From Cellulomonas sp. Root485 (GTDB lineage Bacteria; Actinomycetota; Actinomycetes; Actinomycetales; Cellulomonadaceae), in contig NZ_LMFC01000002.1 of the NCBI RefSeq assembly GCF_001426705.1, forward strand, positions 1,075,044 through 1,139,043: a stretch of 64,000 nt of DNA, read 5' to 3'. Positions 38,490-49,159 of the stretch are shown here, piece by piece; position 1 is the stretch's first letter; the number at the start of each line of letters is the position of its first letter. Both the position numbers and the translations under genes were made by a program. Under the pieces are notes generated by a model. That model worked only from the letters and a program-made list of their open reading frames with translations, searched no databases and was not told where the DNA came from.

Positions 38490-39301
38490 TGCGCGGCACG
38501 AGTCTCGCGTCGCTCGGCGCGGCACAGCTCCGGTTCGAGCCGGTGCTGGCCGCGGCGGGTGCGCAGGGGATCACGCTCGGTGAGCAGCTGTTCGCCGTCG
38601 TCGACGCCCTGGACTCCTCGGGCTCGCTGCGGCGGACCCTGTCGGACCCGGCCATCGACCCCGACGCCAAGGCCGGGCTCGTCGCGAGCGTGCTCGGCCG
38701 GCTCGACGCCCGTGTCGTGGACGCGGTGTCGGACCTCGTGAAGGCACGCTGGTCGTCCGCCGACGACCTCATCGAGGCCGTCGAGCGGCTCGGCTTCGAC
38801 GCCGTGCTCGCGTCCGCGCAGGCCGGCAAGGAGCTCGAGCGCGTCGAGGACGAGCTGTTCCGCATCACGCGGTCGCTGGTCGGTCAGCGCGAGGTCCGGC
38901 AGGCACTGTTCGACCCGCGGGTCCCGGGCGACAAGCGCGCGGATCTCGCGGAGAACCTGCTGCGTGGCAAGGTCGCGGACGCCACCCTCGCGGTGGCACG
39001 GCGGGCGGCTGCCGCCCCGCGCGGCCGTCGGTTCGTCGCGACCCTCGGCCTCGTGGGCGAGCTCGCCGCGGCGCGGCGCGAGCGCCTCGTGGCGTCCGTG
39101 ACGTCCGGCAGCGAGCTCTCGCAGGCGCAGCTGGACCGCCTCGGCGCCATCCTGCAGCAGGAGTACGGGCAGGACCTGCAGCTCAACGTGACGGTGGACC
39201 CCGAGATCCTCGGGGGACTGCGCATCCAGGTGGGCGCGGACGTGGTCGACTCGACCGTGCTCGCCAGGCTCGCCGACGCACGACGACGACTTGCCAGCTG
39301 A
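38489..39301 (+). CDS. atpH: ATP synthase F1 subunit delta
   Basis: 270-aa stator subunit that joins subunit b to the alpha3-beta3 head. The length (about 90 residues more than E. coli delta) is usual in actinobacteria. The C-terminal signature VTVDPEILGGLRIQVGADVVD is the OSCP/delta family motif. It is not fused to b, unlike the mycobacterial b-delta protein. One-base overlap with atpF; an 81-bp gap precedes atpA. Confidence 0.95.
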
Positions 39302-39382
39302 GAATCGGCCCCAGGCCGGTCCCTTGAACGACGTGCACGAACGTACGACCGCCCGACCGGCGGTCACGACAGGAGAAGAGCA

Positions 39383-41011
39383 ATGGCTGAGCTGACGATC
39401 CGGCCGGACGAGATCCGGGCCGCGCTGGACAGCTTCGTGAAGTCCTACGAGCCGACGGGCGTGGTCTCCGAAGAGGTCGGCCGCGTGACCCTGACGGCCG
39501 ACGGCATCGCGCAGGTCGAGGGCCTCCCGGGCGCGATGGCGAACGAGCTGCTGCGGTTCGAGGACGGCACGCTCGGCCTCGCGCTCAACCTCGACGTGCG
39601 CGAGATCGGCGTCGTCGTCCTGGGTGAGTTCACCGGCATCGAGGAGGGCCAGGAGGTCCGCCGCACGGGCGAGGTGCTCTCCGTCCCGATCGGTGACGGC
39701 TACCTCGGCCGCGTCGTCGACCCGCTGGGCCAGCCCATCGACGGCCTGGGCGAGCTGAAGACCGAGGGTCGCCGCGCCCTCGAGCTGCAGGCACCGGGCG
39801 TGATGGCGCGCAAGAGCGTGCACGAGCCGCTGCAGACCGGCCTCAAGGCCATCGACGCGATGATCCCGATCGGCCGCGGCCAGCGCCAGCTGATCATCGG
39901 TGACCGCCAGACGGGCAAGACGGCGATCGCGATCGACACGATCATCAACCAGAAGGCCAACTGGGAGACCGGCGACACGGACAAGCAGGTCCGCTGCATC
40001 TACGTCGCCATCGGTCAGAAGGGCTCCACCATCGCCGCCATCCGCGGCGCCCTGGAGGAGGCCGGCGCGCTCGAGTACACGACCATCGTCGCGGCCCCCG
40101 CGTCCGACCCGGCCGGCTTCAAGTACCTCGCGCCCTACACCGGCTCGGCCATCGGCCAGCACTGGATGTACCAGGGCAAGCACGTCCTGATCGTCTTCGA
40201 CGACCTGTCCAAGCAGGCCGAGGCGTACCGTGCCGTGTCGCTGCTGCTGCGTCGCCCGCCGGGCCGCGAGGCGTACCCCGGTGACGTCTTCTACCTGCAC
40301 TCCCGCCTGCTGGAGCGTTGCGCCAAGCTCTCCGACGAGCTGGGCGGCGGCTCGATGACGGGTCTGCCGGTCATCGAGACCAAGGCCAACGACGTCTCGG
40401 CGTACATCCCGACCAACGTCATCTCCATCACGGACGGGCAGATCTTCCTGCAGTCCGACCTGTTCAACGCGGACCAGCGCCCGGCCGTCGACGTCGGCAT
40501 CTCGGTGTCCCGCGTCGGTGGTGCCGCGCAGGTCAAGGCCATGAAGTCGGTCTCCGGCACGCTGAAGCTGGACCTCGCGCAGTTCCGGTCGCTCGAGGCG
40601 TTCGCGATGTTCGCGTCCGACCTCGACGCCGCCTCCCGCGCCCAGCTGACCCGCGGCGCCCGCCTCATGGAGCTGCTCAAGCAGGCGCAGTACTCGCCGT
40701 ACCCGGTCGAGGACCAGGTGGCGTCCATCTGGGCCGGTACCAAGGGCAAGCTGGACGACGTCCCGATCGCCGACGTGCGCCGGTTCGAGACCGAGCTGCT
40801 CGACCACCTGCGCCGCAACACCGAGGTGCTCTCGACGATCGCCTCGACCGGCAAGCTCGACGACGAGACCGAGAAGGCTCTCGGCGCTGCGGTCGACGAG
40901 TTCCGCAACGGCTTCCTGGTGGGCGACGGCACGACGCTGGTCGGCTCGTCCGACGACGGCGCCGAGGTCGACATCGAGCAGGAGCAGATCGTCCGGCAGA
41001 AGAAGGGCTGA
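39383..41011 (+). CDS. atpA: ATP synthase F1 subunit alpha
   Basis: 542-aa non-catalytic nucleotide-binding subunit. P-loop GDRQTGKTA near residue 172, the family signature [17 protein letters not shown], and the C-terminal helical domain are present; ATG 39383 has AGGAGAAG upstream. It is followed 1 bp later by atpG. Confidence 0.98.
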   Translation: MAELTIRPDEIRAALDSFVKSYEPTGVVSEEVGRVTLTADGIAQVEGLPGAMANELLRFEDGTLGLALNLDVREIGVVVLGEFTGIEEGQEVRRTGEVLSVPIGDGYLGRVVDPLGQPIDGLGELKTEGRRALELQAPGVMARKSVHEPLQTGLKAIDAMIPIGRGQRQLIIGDRQTGKTAIAIDTIINQKANWETGDTDKQVRCIYVAIGQKGSTIAAIRGALEEAGALEYTTIVAAPASDPAGFKYLAPYTGSAIGQHWMYQGKHVLIVFDDLSKQAEAYRAVSLLLRRPPGREAYPGDVFYLHSRLLERCAKLSDELGGGSMTGLPVIETKANDVSAYIPTNVISITDGQIFLQSDLFNADQRPAVDVGISVSRVGGAAQVKAMKSVSGTLKLDLAQFRSLEAFAMFASDLDAASRAQLTRGARLMELLKQAQYSPYPVEDQVASIWAGTKGKLDDVPIADVRRFETELLDHLRRNTEVLSTIASTGKLDDETEKALGAAVDEFRNGFLVGDGTTLVGSSDDGAEVDIEQEQIVRQKKG

Positions 41012-43429
<2,418 letters not shown>

Positions 43430-43436
43430 GAACAGT

Positions 43437-43467
43437 TGGGGCGGGGCGATGATCACGCCCCGCCCCA
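43437..43467 (+). terminator. Hairpin between atpD and atpC
   Basis: TGGGGCGGGGCG (43437-43448) and CGCCCCGCCCCA (43456-43467) form a perfect 12-bp stem with a 7-nt loop, 7 bp after the atpD stop. No T-run follows. Because atpC lies 42 bp further on in the same operon, it may be an attenuator or a processing and stabilising element. Confidence 0.6.
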
Positions 43468-43509
43468 CTGTGCTCGTCAAAGTCCCGCACATCATCGAAG
43501 GAGGGTCTC

Positions 43510-43803
43510 GTGGCTGACATCGAGGTCGAGCTCGTCGCCACCGCCGGCAAGCTCTGGTCCGGCACCGCCCGCATGGTCTCGGCCAAGGCCGGGGAGGGTG
43601 AGATCGGCATCCTGGCCGGTCACGAGCCCGTTCTGTCCGTGCTCCAGCCCGGCGAGGTCCGCGTGTTCCCGGTCGGGGGCGGCGAGCCGAAGCGCTGGCA
43701 GGTCGAGGGCGGGTTCCTGTCCTTCGACTCGAACCACCTGACCATCGTCGCCGACAACGTCGTCGAGGGCGCTCGCCCCGCGACGTCGCCCGCCACGCAC
43801 TGA
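43510..43803 (+). CDS. atpC: ATP synthase F1 subunit epsilon, short form
   Basis: 97-aa subunit of the rotor. The N-terminal beta-sandwich is complete (VELVATAGKLWSGTARMVSA, GEIGILAGHEPVLSVLQPGEV, GGFLSFDSNHLTIVADN), but after about residue 87 only a short tail ARPATSPATH remains. The C-terminal helical hairpin of E. coli epsilon (138 aa), which inhibits ATP hydrolysis, is missing. GTG 43510 with GAAGGAGG upstream. Confidence 0.95.
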   Translation: MADIEVELVATAGKLWSGTARMVSAKAGEGEIGILAGHEPVLSVLQPGEVRVFPVGGGEPKRWQVEGGFLSFDSNHLTIVADNVVEGARPATSPATH

Positions 43804-43816
43804 GGGCGCCGAGACG

Positions 43817-44224
43817 GTGAGCGGACACGTCGTCGCACTCCTGAGTGTGATCGTCGTGGTGCTGCTCGCCGTCGTCGCCGTCTGGTTCTCCCGGGTGCAC
43901 ACGCTCAACCGTCGGGTCGGGTCGTTCCACTGCGCCCTGGGCCGGAGCACGTCGGGACCCTGGTCCTCGGGTGTCGCGCAGTACGGCACCGACCGGCTCT
44001 ATTGGTGGCGCTACCGGTCGCTGGCAGCCCGTCCGCACGCCCGGTGGCAGCGCGTGGGGCTCTCGGTGCTCGCGCGCACCGACTGGCACGCGGGCCAGGT
44101 GGTCGTGACGTGCCGTCCGGGGGGCGAGGTCGAACCCGTCCACCTGCTGATGAGTGCCGAGGCGTATGCCGGCCTCACGTCGTGGATCGAGGCGACGCCG
44201 TCGCGCGTCGGCTCGGTCATCTGA
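43817..44224 (+). CDS. DUF2550 family membrane-anchored protein
   Basis: 135-aa protein with one N-terminal membrane helix ([20 protein letters not shown]) and a cytosolic basic/aromatic domain ([25 protein letters not shown]). The FHC-ALR-type motif and the position right after atpC identify the DUF2550 family of actinobacteria. Its function is unknown; conserved linkage suggests a link to membrane energetics, but this is inference. Start GTG 43817, 13 bp after atpC. Confidence 0.82.
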   Translation: MSGHVVALLSVIVVVLLAVVAVWFSRVHTLNRRVGSFHCALGRSTSGPWSSGVAQYGTDRLYWWRYRSLAARPHARWQRVGLSVLARTDWHAGQVVVTCRPGGEVEPVHLLMSAEAYAGLTSWIEATPSRVGSVI

Positions 44225-44243
44225 CTCCTTCGGAAGAGAACAC

Positions 44244-44939
44244 ATGCGCCTCGTCGTGGCGTCCTGCTCGGCCCGCTACAGCGGCCGGCTCAACGCGCAC
44301 CTGCCTCTGGCCACCCGCCTCGTGGTGGTGAAGGCCGACGGCAGCGTGCTGCTGCACTCCGACGGTGGGTCGTACAAGCCGCTGAACTGGATGAGCCCGC
44401 CGTGCACGCTCGCGGTGTCGGAGCCGTCCGAGGAGGCCCTGGCGGCCGGCGTGACGGCGGTCTGGACCGTGCAGCACCAGAAGTCCGACGACCGCCTCGA
44501 GATCGACCTGTACGAGGTGCTGCACGACTCGGCGCACGAGCTGGGGGTGGACCCCGGGCTGGTCAAGGACGGCGTCGAGGCGCACCTGCAGGAGCTCCTG
44601 GCGGCGCAGATCCTGCTGCTGGGCACGGGGCACACGCTGGTGCGCCGGGAGTACCCGACGGCCATCGGCCCGGTGGACATCCTGGCGAAGGACCCGGCGG
44701 GAGGCACGGTCGCCGTGGAGATCAAGCGACGCGGCGACATCGACGGCGTCGAGCAGCTGACGCGCTACCTGGAGCTGCTCAACCGGGACCCGCACCTGGC
44801 GCCGGTGCGCGGGGTCTTCGCTGCGCAGGAGATCAAGCCGCAGGCCCGCGTGCTGGCCACGGACCGGGGGATCGGCTGCCTCGTGCTCGACTACGACACG
44901 ATGCGCGGCGTCGACGACAGCAGCACCCGGCTCTTCTAA
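44244..44939 (+). CDS. nucS: Endonuclease NucS (EndoMS), mismatch-specific
   Basis: 231-aa nuclease that makes double-strand cuts at mismatches and replaces MutS-MutL repair in actinobacteria. N-terminal DNA-binding domain ([40 protein letters not shown]) and a C-terminal PD-(D/E)xK nuclease: D in [10 protein letters not shown]-x-K in VAVEIKRRG and the QLTRYLELL helix. The extreme C-terminus DSSTRLF fits a beta-clamp binding peptide. ATG 44244 with GGAAGAGAA upstream. Confidence 0.95.
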   Translation: MRLVVASCSARYSGRLNAHLPLATRLVVVKADGSVLLHSDGGSYKPLNWMSPPCTLAVSEPSEEALAAGVTAVWTVQHQKSDDRLEIDLYEVLHDSAHELGVDPGLVKDGVEAHLQELLAAQILLLGTGHTLVRREYPTAIGPVDILAKDPAGGTVAVEIKRRGDIDGVEQLTRYLELLNRDPHLAPVRGVFAAQEIKPQARVLATDRGIGCLVLDYDTMRGVDDSSTRLF

Positions 44940-44963
44940 GACCCATCTCACACTCCCGGGCTC

Positions 44964-44992
44964 TTGAACGTGTTCAGTTGAACGTGTTCAAC
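44964..44992. promoter_or_regulatory. Tandem TetR operator
   Basis: TGAACGTGTTCA occurs twice, at 44965-44976 and 44979-44990, with a 14-bp period. The second copy extends to the near-perfect palindrome GTTGAACGTGTTCAAC (44977-44992). It ends 8 bp before the start of the TetR gene, so it must overlap that gene's promoter. Confidence 0.75.
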
Positions 44993-44999
44993 TAGTCGC

Positions 45000-45647
45000 A
45001 TGAGCGACGACACCAAGGCACTCGTCCGGTCCACGGCCCTCCGGCTCTTCCGCGAGCGCGGCTACGCAGCGACGACGATGCGGGCGATCGCGCAGGAGGC
45101 GGGGGTCGCCACGGGCAACGCGTACTACCACTTCGCGTCGAAGGACCACCTGGTCCAGGAGCTCTACCTCGACGTCACCCGCGAGCACGCGACCGCGGCG
45201 CGGGCCGTCCTGGCGCAGGGCGGGGATCTGACCGCTCGCCTGCGCGGGGTGATGCTGGCCGGCGTCGACGCGTTCGCGGAGTACCACGCGTTCGGCGCCG
45301 AGTTCGTGACGGTCGCCATCCGGCCGGGGTCGGCCGCGAGCCCGTTCTCCGCCGAGTCGGGCGAGTCGCGCGAGCTGAGCCAGGAGATGTTCCGCGAGCT
45401 GGTCGAGGGTGCGTCGCCCGCCGTCCCGACCGGCCTGCGCGACGAGCTTCCCGAGCTCCTCTGGCTGGCCCAGCTCGGGGTCACGCTCTTCTGGGTCTAC
45501 GACGGCTCACCCGGCCAGCGGCGGACGCGGACCCTGGTCGAGGGGGTCGCGCCCCTGATCGGCCGCCTGGTCAAGCTGTCCCGGCTGCCCGTGCTGCGCG
45601 GGGCGTCCGAGGACGTGCTGGCGCTGGTCCGGGCGGTGCGGGCATGA
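45000..45647 (+). CDS. TetR family transcriptional regulator
   Basis: 215-aa repressor. N-terminal HTH: RLFRERGYAATTMRAIAQEA, GVATGNAYYHFASKDHLVQE is typical TetR recognition helix sequence. The rest is a helical ligand and dimer domain without a recognisable ligand. ATG 45000 is only 8 bp from a double operator, with no ribosome site, consistent with a leaderless, self-repressed transcript. Next genes in the same direction are a 16-codon mini-ORF and the YndJ-like membrane gene, the most likely targets. Confidence 0.9.
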   Translation: MSDDTKALVRSTALRLFRERGYAATTMRAIAQEAGVATGNAYYHFASKDHLVQELYLDVTREHATAARAVLAQGGDLTARLRGVMLAGVDAFAEYHAFGAEFVTVAIRPGSAASPFSAESGESRELSQEMFRELVEGASPAVPTGLRDELPELLWLAQLGVTLFWVYDGSPGQRRTRTLVEGVAPLIGRLVKLSRLPVLRGASEDVLALVRAVRA

Positions 45648-45694
45648 ACGGGCACGGCGCGGCCGACGACGTGCGCGTGCAGGTGCGGGCGTGA
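45644..45694 (+). CDS. Possible 16-codon linking ORF
   Basis: ATG 45644 overlaps the TetR stop (ATGA) and the TGA at 45692-45694 overlaps the GTG start of the following membrane gene (GTGA). The 16-residue product (MNGHGAADDVRVQVRA) has no recognised function. The double overlap could couple translation from the regulator to the membrane protein. It may also be a chance ORF. Confidence 0.25.
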   Translation: MNGHGAADDVRVQVRA

Positions 45695-47025
45695 GCGCCC
45701 TGTCGCCGGTCGCGGCCGATGTCGTGCGGGTGGTCGTGGGGCTCGGCACCGCCGTCGTCCTCCCGCTCGGGCTGCGTCTGCTCGGCGACCGGGCGGTGCC
45801 GCGGTCGCGCTCGGCGGCGTGGCCGTCGGTCGGGCTGCTCGCGGCCGTCAGCGTGTGGCTCCCGGTGGGGGCGTCGGCGGCGCTGCTCGCGGTGCCGTTC
45901 GCGCTGGCCGGCGTCGTGCTGGCCGCGTGCGCGCTGCGAGTCCGACGGCTCTCCACGGCCGTCGCGCTGGCGACACCGCTGGTGGGCGCCCTCGCACTCG
46001 TCGCGGAGCGGGCAGGCTGGGGGCTGCTCGGGTTCGACGCTGACTACCTGGCGCTCACGGTGCCGCACATGCTCTTCGCAGGGTTCGGGGCGTGCCTGGT
46101 GGTCGGCCTGGTGGCGAAGGCGGACGTCTCGCGCGCCTCGCAGACGGCGGCCGTGGCGGCGCCGACCGGCGTCCTGCTGGTGCTGGCCGGCTACTTCGTG
46201 TCCGACGCCGCCGAGCTGGTGGGGGCGATGGTCCTGACGATCGGGCTGTGGTGCGCGGCGGCGGCCACGACCACCCTCGTCGGATCGCGTGCCGCGGGGC
46301 TGCTCCTGCGGGTCGGTGCGGTGACAGTCGTCGTCTCGATGCTGCTGGCGCTCTGGTGGGCGGTCGGCGAGGCGACGGACCTGGTGCACCCGAGCCTGTC
46401 CTGGATGGCCGTGACGCACGGCGTCGCCAACGCGCTCGGCTTCGTCCTGTGCACGCTGCTCGGGCTGCGGCTGCTCCCGGCGCCCCCCGAGCAGTCCGGT
46501 CTGACCTACGCCGAGGTCGGGGCGACGCAGTCGGGGCCGCTGCCTGGCGGGTACCGGCACCTGCGGGTGCGGCACCTGCTGATGCCGGGCGCGACGGCTC
46601 TCGACCTCGTGGCGGTCGGTGACGCGCTGCTGACCTGGCGGGTGCACGAGGCCGCGCTCGTCGAGGTGTTCCCCGACGGTCCCGAGGCAGTCCCCGGTCT
46701 GCGGGTCGTGAGTCGTCCGGGAGCCGGTCCGGTGTACCTGTCGGTGCCGTGCGAGGTGGTCTGGGTCGAGCGCAGCGCGCACCGGGTCGGCTTCGGGTAC
46801 GGCACGCTGCCCGGTCACCTGTTCCGTGGGGAGGAGGCGTTCACCGTCGAGCGCGACGACGCCGGGGACCTGTGGTTCGTCGTGACGGCGTTCTCGGTGC
46901 CCGACCGGTGGTGGGTCCGGCTGGCAGGCCCGCTCACCGTGGTCGGTCAGCGGCTGTACCTGCGGGTGCTCGCGCGGGGCGCGCGCCGGACGGCCCAGGT
47001 GCGGTACATCGGGGGTGTGTCGTGA
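45691..47025 (+). CDS. YndJ-like membrane protein fused to DUF1990 domain
   Basis: 444-aa two-part protein. Residues 1-265 contain about 8 hydrophobic segments and correspond to the YndJ-like membrane family. Residues 270-440 are soluble and match the DUF1990 pattern: LTYAEVGATQSG-PLPGGYRHLRVR, WRVHEAALVEVF, AHRVGFGYGTLPGHLFRGEEAF. DUF1990 proteins are thought to belong to a START-like or lipid-binding fold, but no reaction is known. Start GTG 45691; the stop overlaps the next gene. It follows the TetR regulator and may be under its control. Confidence 0.75.
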   Translation: MSALSPVAADVVRVVVGLGTAVVLPLGLRLLGDRAVPRSRSAAWPSVGLLAAVSVWLPVGASAALLAVPFALAGVVLAACALRVRRLSTAVALATPLVGALALVAERAGWGLLGFDADYLALTVPHMLFAGFGACLVVGLVAKADVSRASQTAAVAAPTGVLLVLAGYFVSDAAELVGAMVLTIGLWCAAAATTTLVGSRAAGLLLRVGAVTVVVSMLLALWWAVGEATDLVHPSLSWMAVTHGVANALGFVLCTLLGLRLLPAPPEQSGLTYAEVGATQSGPLPGGYRHLRVRHLLMPGATALDLVAVGDALLTWRVHEAALVEVFPDGPEAVPGLRVVSRPGAGPVYLSVPCEVVWVERSAHRVGFGYGTLPGHLFRGEEAFTVERDDAGDLWFVVTAFSVPDRWWVRLAGPLTVVGQRLYLRVLARGARRTAQVRYIGGVS

Positions 47026-47507
47026 GTGCGCCGGACGTCCGCGGCCCGGGCGTGATCGCGGCCTTGTGCCTGCGGTGCCTCGTGGTGCTCGCGGGCGTCA
47101 ACGTGGTGGGGCTCGGGGTCGGGGCTGTTGCCGTGGGGCAGGAGAGGACCGGCTCGGGACTGATGGTCGCCCTCGTGTACCTCCCGTTCGCGCTGCTGGT
47201 GGCCATCGTCCCGGTGGGGGTGGCCGGGTTCCCCGCGGGGGTGCTCACGGCGCACCTGCTGGCCGGCGTTCGCCGCGAGTGGGTCCACGTCCTGGTGTTC
47301 GCGCTGGTCGGCGCGGTCCTGTCGGTCGCGCTCTGCGCGTGGTGGGGCCTGTTCCAGGTCGCCGGCTGGTCCTGGCTCGTCGCCGCAGCCGAGGGGGCCG
47401 TCGGAGCCGGTGGCGCGCGCTGGTGGACGGGGCGAGCACGCGCTCGGCGGGTCCGCTGGTCGGACGCGCAGGGAGCAGCGTTGCCATGGGGAAGGATTGG
47501 GGCGTGA
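47022..47507 (+). CDS. Small integral membrane protein, unknown function
   Basis: 161-aa protein with four hydrophobic segments (LVVLAGVNVVGLGVGAVAV, LMVALVYLPFALLVAIVPV, VLVFALVGAVLSVALCAWW, SWLVAAAEGAVGAGGA) and a basic C-terminal tail. No family was recognised. GTG 47022 overlaps the previous stop and its own TGA overlaps the nagA GTG, so it sits in a tightly coupled operon between the YndJ-like gene and nagA. Confidence 0.65.
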   Translation: MSAPDVRGPGVIAALCLRCLVVLAGVNVVGLGVGAVAVGQERTGSGLMVALVYLPFALLVAIVPVGVAGFPAGVLTAHLLAGVRREWVHVLVFALVGAVLSVALCAWWGLFQVAGWSWLVAAAEGAVGAGGARWWTGRARARRVRWSDAQGAALPWGRIGA

Positions 47508-48688
47508 GCACCGACACCCCTCTCGTCCTGCGCGGCCGGCTCGTCACCCCTCGCGGCATCGTCGACGACGGTGTGGTGGTCGTCGACGGCGCCACGATCG
47601 TCTGGGTCGGCCCGGCCGACGGCCTGCCGGGCGGGTGGACCGCGCCCGAGCCGAGCGGCACGACGATCCTCCCCGGCCTGGTCGACCTGCACTGCCACGG
47701 GGGTGGCGGCGCGAGCTTCCCGGACGCGATCGACGCCGCCGACGCGCAGCGTGCCGTCGACGAGCACCGCCGGCACGGCACCACGAGCCTGGTCGCGTCG
47801 CTCGTCACGGCCTCACCGGAGATCCTCCTGCGACGGACCGCCGTGCTCGCCGACCTCGCGGACGCGGGGGAGATCGTCGGCATCCACCTCGAGGGGCCGT
47901 TCCTGTCGGCGCACCGGTGCGGCGCCCAGAACCCCGCTGACATGCTCGACGGAGACCCGGAGCTGGTCCGCAGCATCGCCGAGGCGGCCCGCGGCCACCT
48001 GGTCACCATGACGGTGGCGCCCGAGGTCCCCGGGGCCGACGAGGTCGTCGCGGCACTGGTCGACGTCGGCGCGGTGCCGTCCATCGGGCACACGGACGCG
48101 ACCGCCGACCAGGTCGACGAGGCCGTGGACCGCGGGTTCGACCTGCTGGCGTCCCGGTCCAACGGCCGGCTCACCGCGACTCACCTGTTCAACGGCATGC
48201 GGCCGCTGCACCACCGCGACCCGGGCCCGATCGCCGCGTGCCTCGCGGCCGCGGCGCGCGGCGAGCTGGTGGTCGAGCTGATCGCCGACGGCACCCACCT
48301 GGCCGACGGGACGGTCCGGTCGGTGTTCGACCTCGTCGGCGCGGGTTCGGTCGCGCTGGTCACGGACGCGATGGCGGCGGCGGGGATGCCCGACGGCGAG
48401 TACCGCCTGGGTCCGATGGCCGTGCGGGTGGCCGACGGGGTCGCGCGGATCGCCGACGAGTCCGGCGCGATCGCCGGGGGAGTGGCGCACCTGCTCGACG
48501 TGGTGCGGAACGTGGTCGCCGCCGGGATCCCGCTCGAGGACGCGGTGCTCGCCGCGGCCACGGTGCCGGCCGACGTCCTCGGCCGTCGCGACCTCGGCGC
48601 TCTCGCGGCCGGTCGCCGCGCGGACCTCGTGGTCACCGACGCCGACCTCGCGCCGCTGCGCGTCCTGCGTGCGGGCGCCTGGGTCTAG
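47504..48688 (+). CDS. nagA: N-acetylglucosamine-6-phosphate deacetylase
   Basis: 394-aa amidohydrolase that removes acetate from GlcNAc-6-phosphate in amino-sugar catabolism and cell-wall recycling. Metal and catalytic motifs: LPGLVDLHCHGGGGA, VGIHLEGPFLS (metal Glu), IGHTDAT, THLFNGMRPLHHRDPG, IADGTHL and catalytic Asp in LVTDAMAAAGMPDG. GTG 47504 with GAAGGA 8 nt upstream and a 4-base overlap with the previous gene is preferred; ATG 47486 is an alternative. Convergent with the next gene, the two stops sharing one CTAG. Confidence 0.94.
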   Translation: MSTDTPLVLRGRLVTPRGIVDDGVVVVDGATIVWVGPADGLPGGWTAPEPSGTTILPGLVDLHCHGGGGASFPDAIDAADAQRAVDEHRRHGTTSLVASLVTASPEILLRRTAVLADLADAGEIVGIHLEGPFLSAHRCGAQNPADMLDGDPELVRSIAEAARGHLVTMTVAPEVPGADEVVAALVDVGAVPSIGHTDATADQVDEAVDRGFDLLASRSNGRLTATHLFNGMRPLHHRDPGPIAACLAAAARGELVVELIADGTHLADGTVRSVFDLVGAGSVALVTDAMAAAGMPDGEYRLGPMAVRVADGVARIADESGAIAGGVAHLLDVVRNVVAAGIPLEDAVLAAATVPADVLGRRDLGALAAGRRADLVVTDADLAPLRVLRAGAWV

Positions 48689-49140
48689 CGGGGTTCGAGC
48701 ACGACCACCGGCGTCACGGTCGGGCGCGTCGCGGCGTAGGCGTCGAGCTTGGGGTTGACCGCGGTCCACACCGCCCACAGCCGGTCGCGCTCCGCACCCT
48801 CGGCGGCGCGCGCGCGGACCGGCCGGGGCTCCTCGCCGTCGAGACGGACGATCGCCTCGGGCTGCGCCTCGAGGTTGAGCCACCACGCGGGGTGGCCCTC
48901 GATCCAGCCGTTCATCGCGAGCGTGACCAGGTTCGGACCGTCCTCGAGGTAGCCGAGGATGACGCTGCGCTCCTGCCCGGAGGTCCGCCCGGTCGTCGTC
49001 AGCCGCAGAGCGCCGTAGCCGCGCTTGTTCGACGGCTCCCACAGGAACCGGCCCCCGCTGATGCGGTAGAGGCCGCGGTGCACGCGCCACGCCACCCGGA
49101 TGAACCACTTCGGGGGCAGTGCCGGCGCGGGCGTCGTCAT
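48685..49140 (-). CDS. Deazaflavin-dependent nitroreductase-family protein (DUF385)
   Basis: 151-aa F420-binding split-barrel protein of the Ddn/DUF385 type. Signatures: LRLTTTGRTSGQERSVILGYLED, an N-G-W-I-EGHPAWWLNLEA-type stretch, and PEAIVRLDGEE. The family comprises F420H2-dependent reductases of quinones and nitro compounds; the substrate is unknown. ATG 49140 is chosen, the longer frame to 49323 lacking similarity. Its TAG stop (48685-48687 on the minus strand) shares CTAG with the nagA stop. Confidence 0.85.
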   Translation of the reverse strand: MTTPAPALPPKWFIRVAWRVHRGLYRISGGRFLWEPSNKRGYGALRLTTTGRTSGQERSVILGYLEDGPNLVTLAMNGWIEGHPAWWLNLEAQPEAIVRLDGEEPRPVRARAAEGAERDRLWAVWTAVNPKLDAYAATRPTVTPVVVLEPR

Positions 49141-49159
49141 CGGCCCACCGTAGTGGTCG

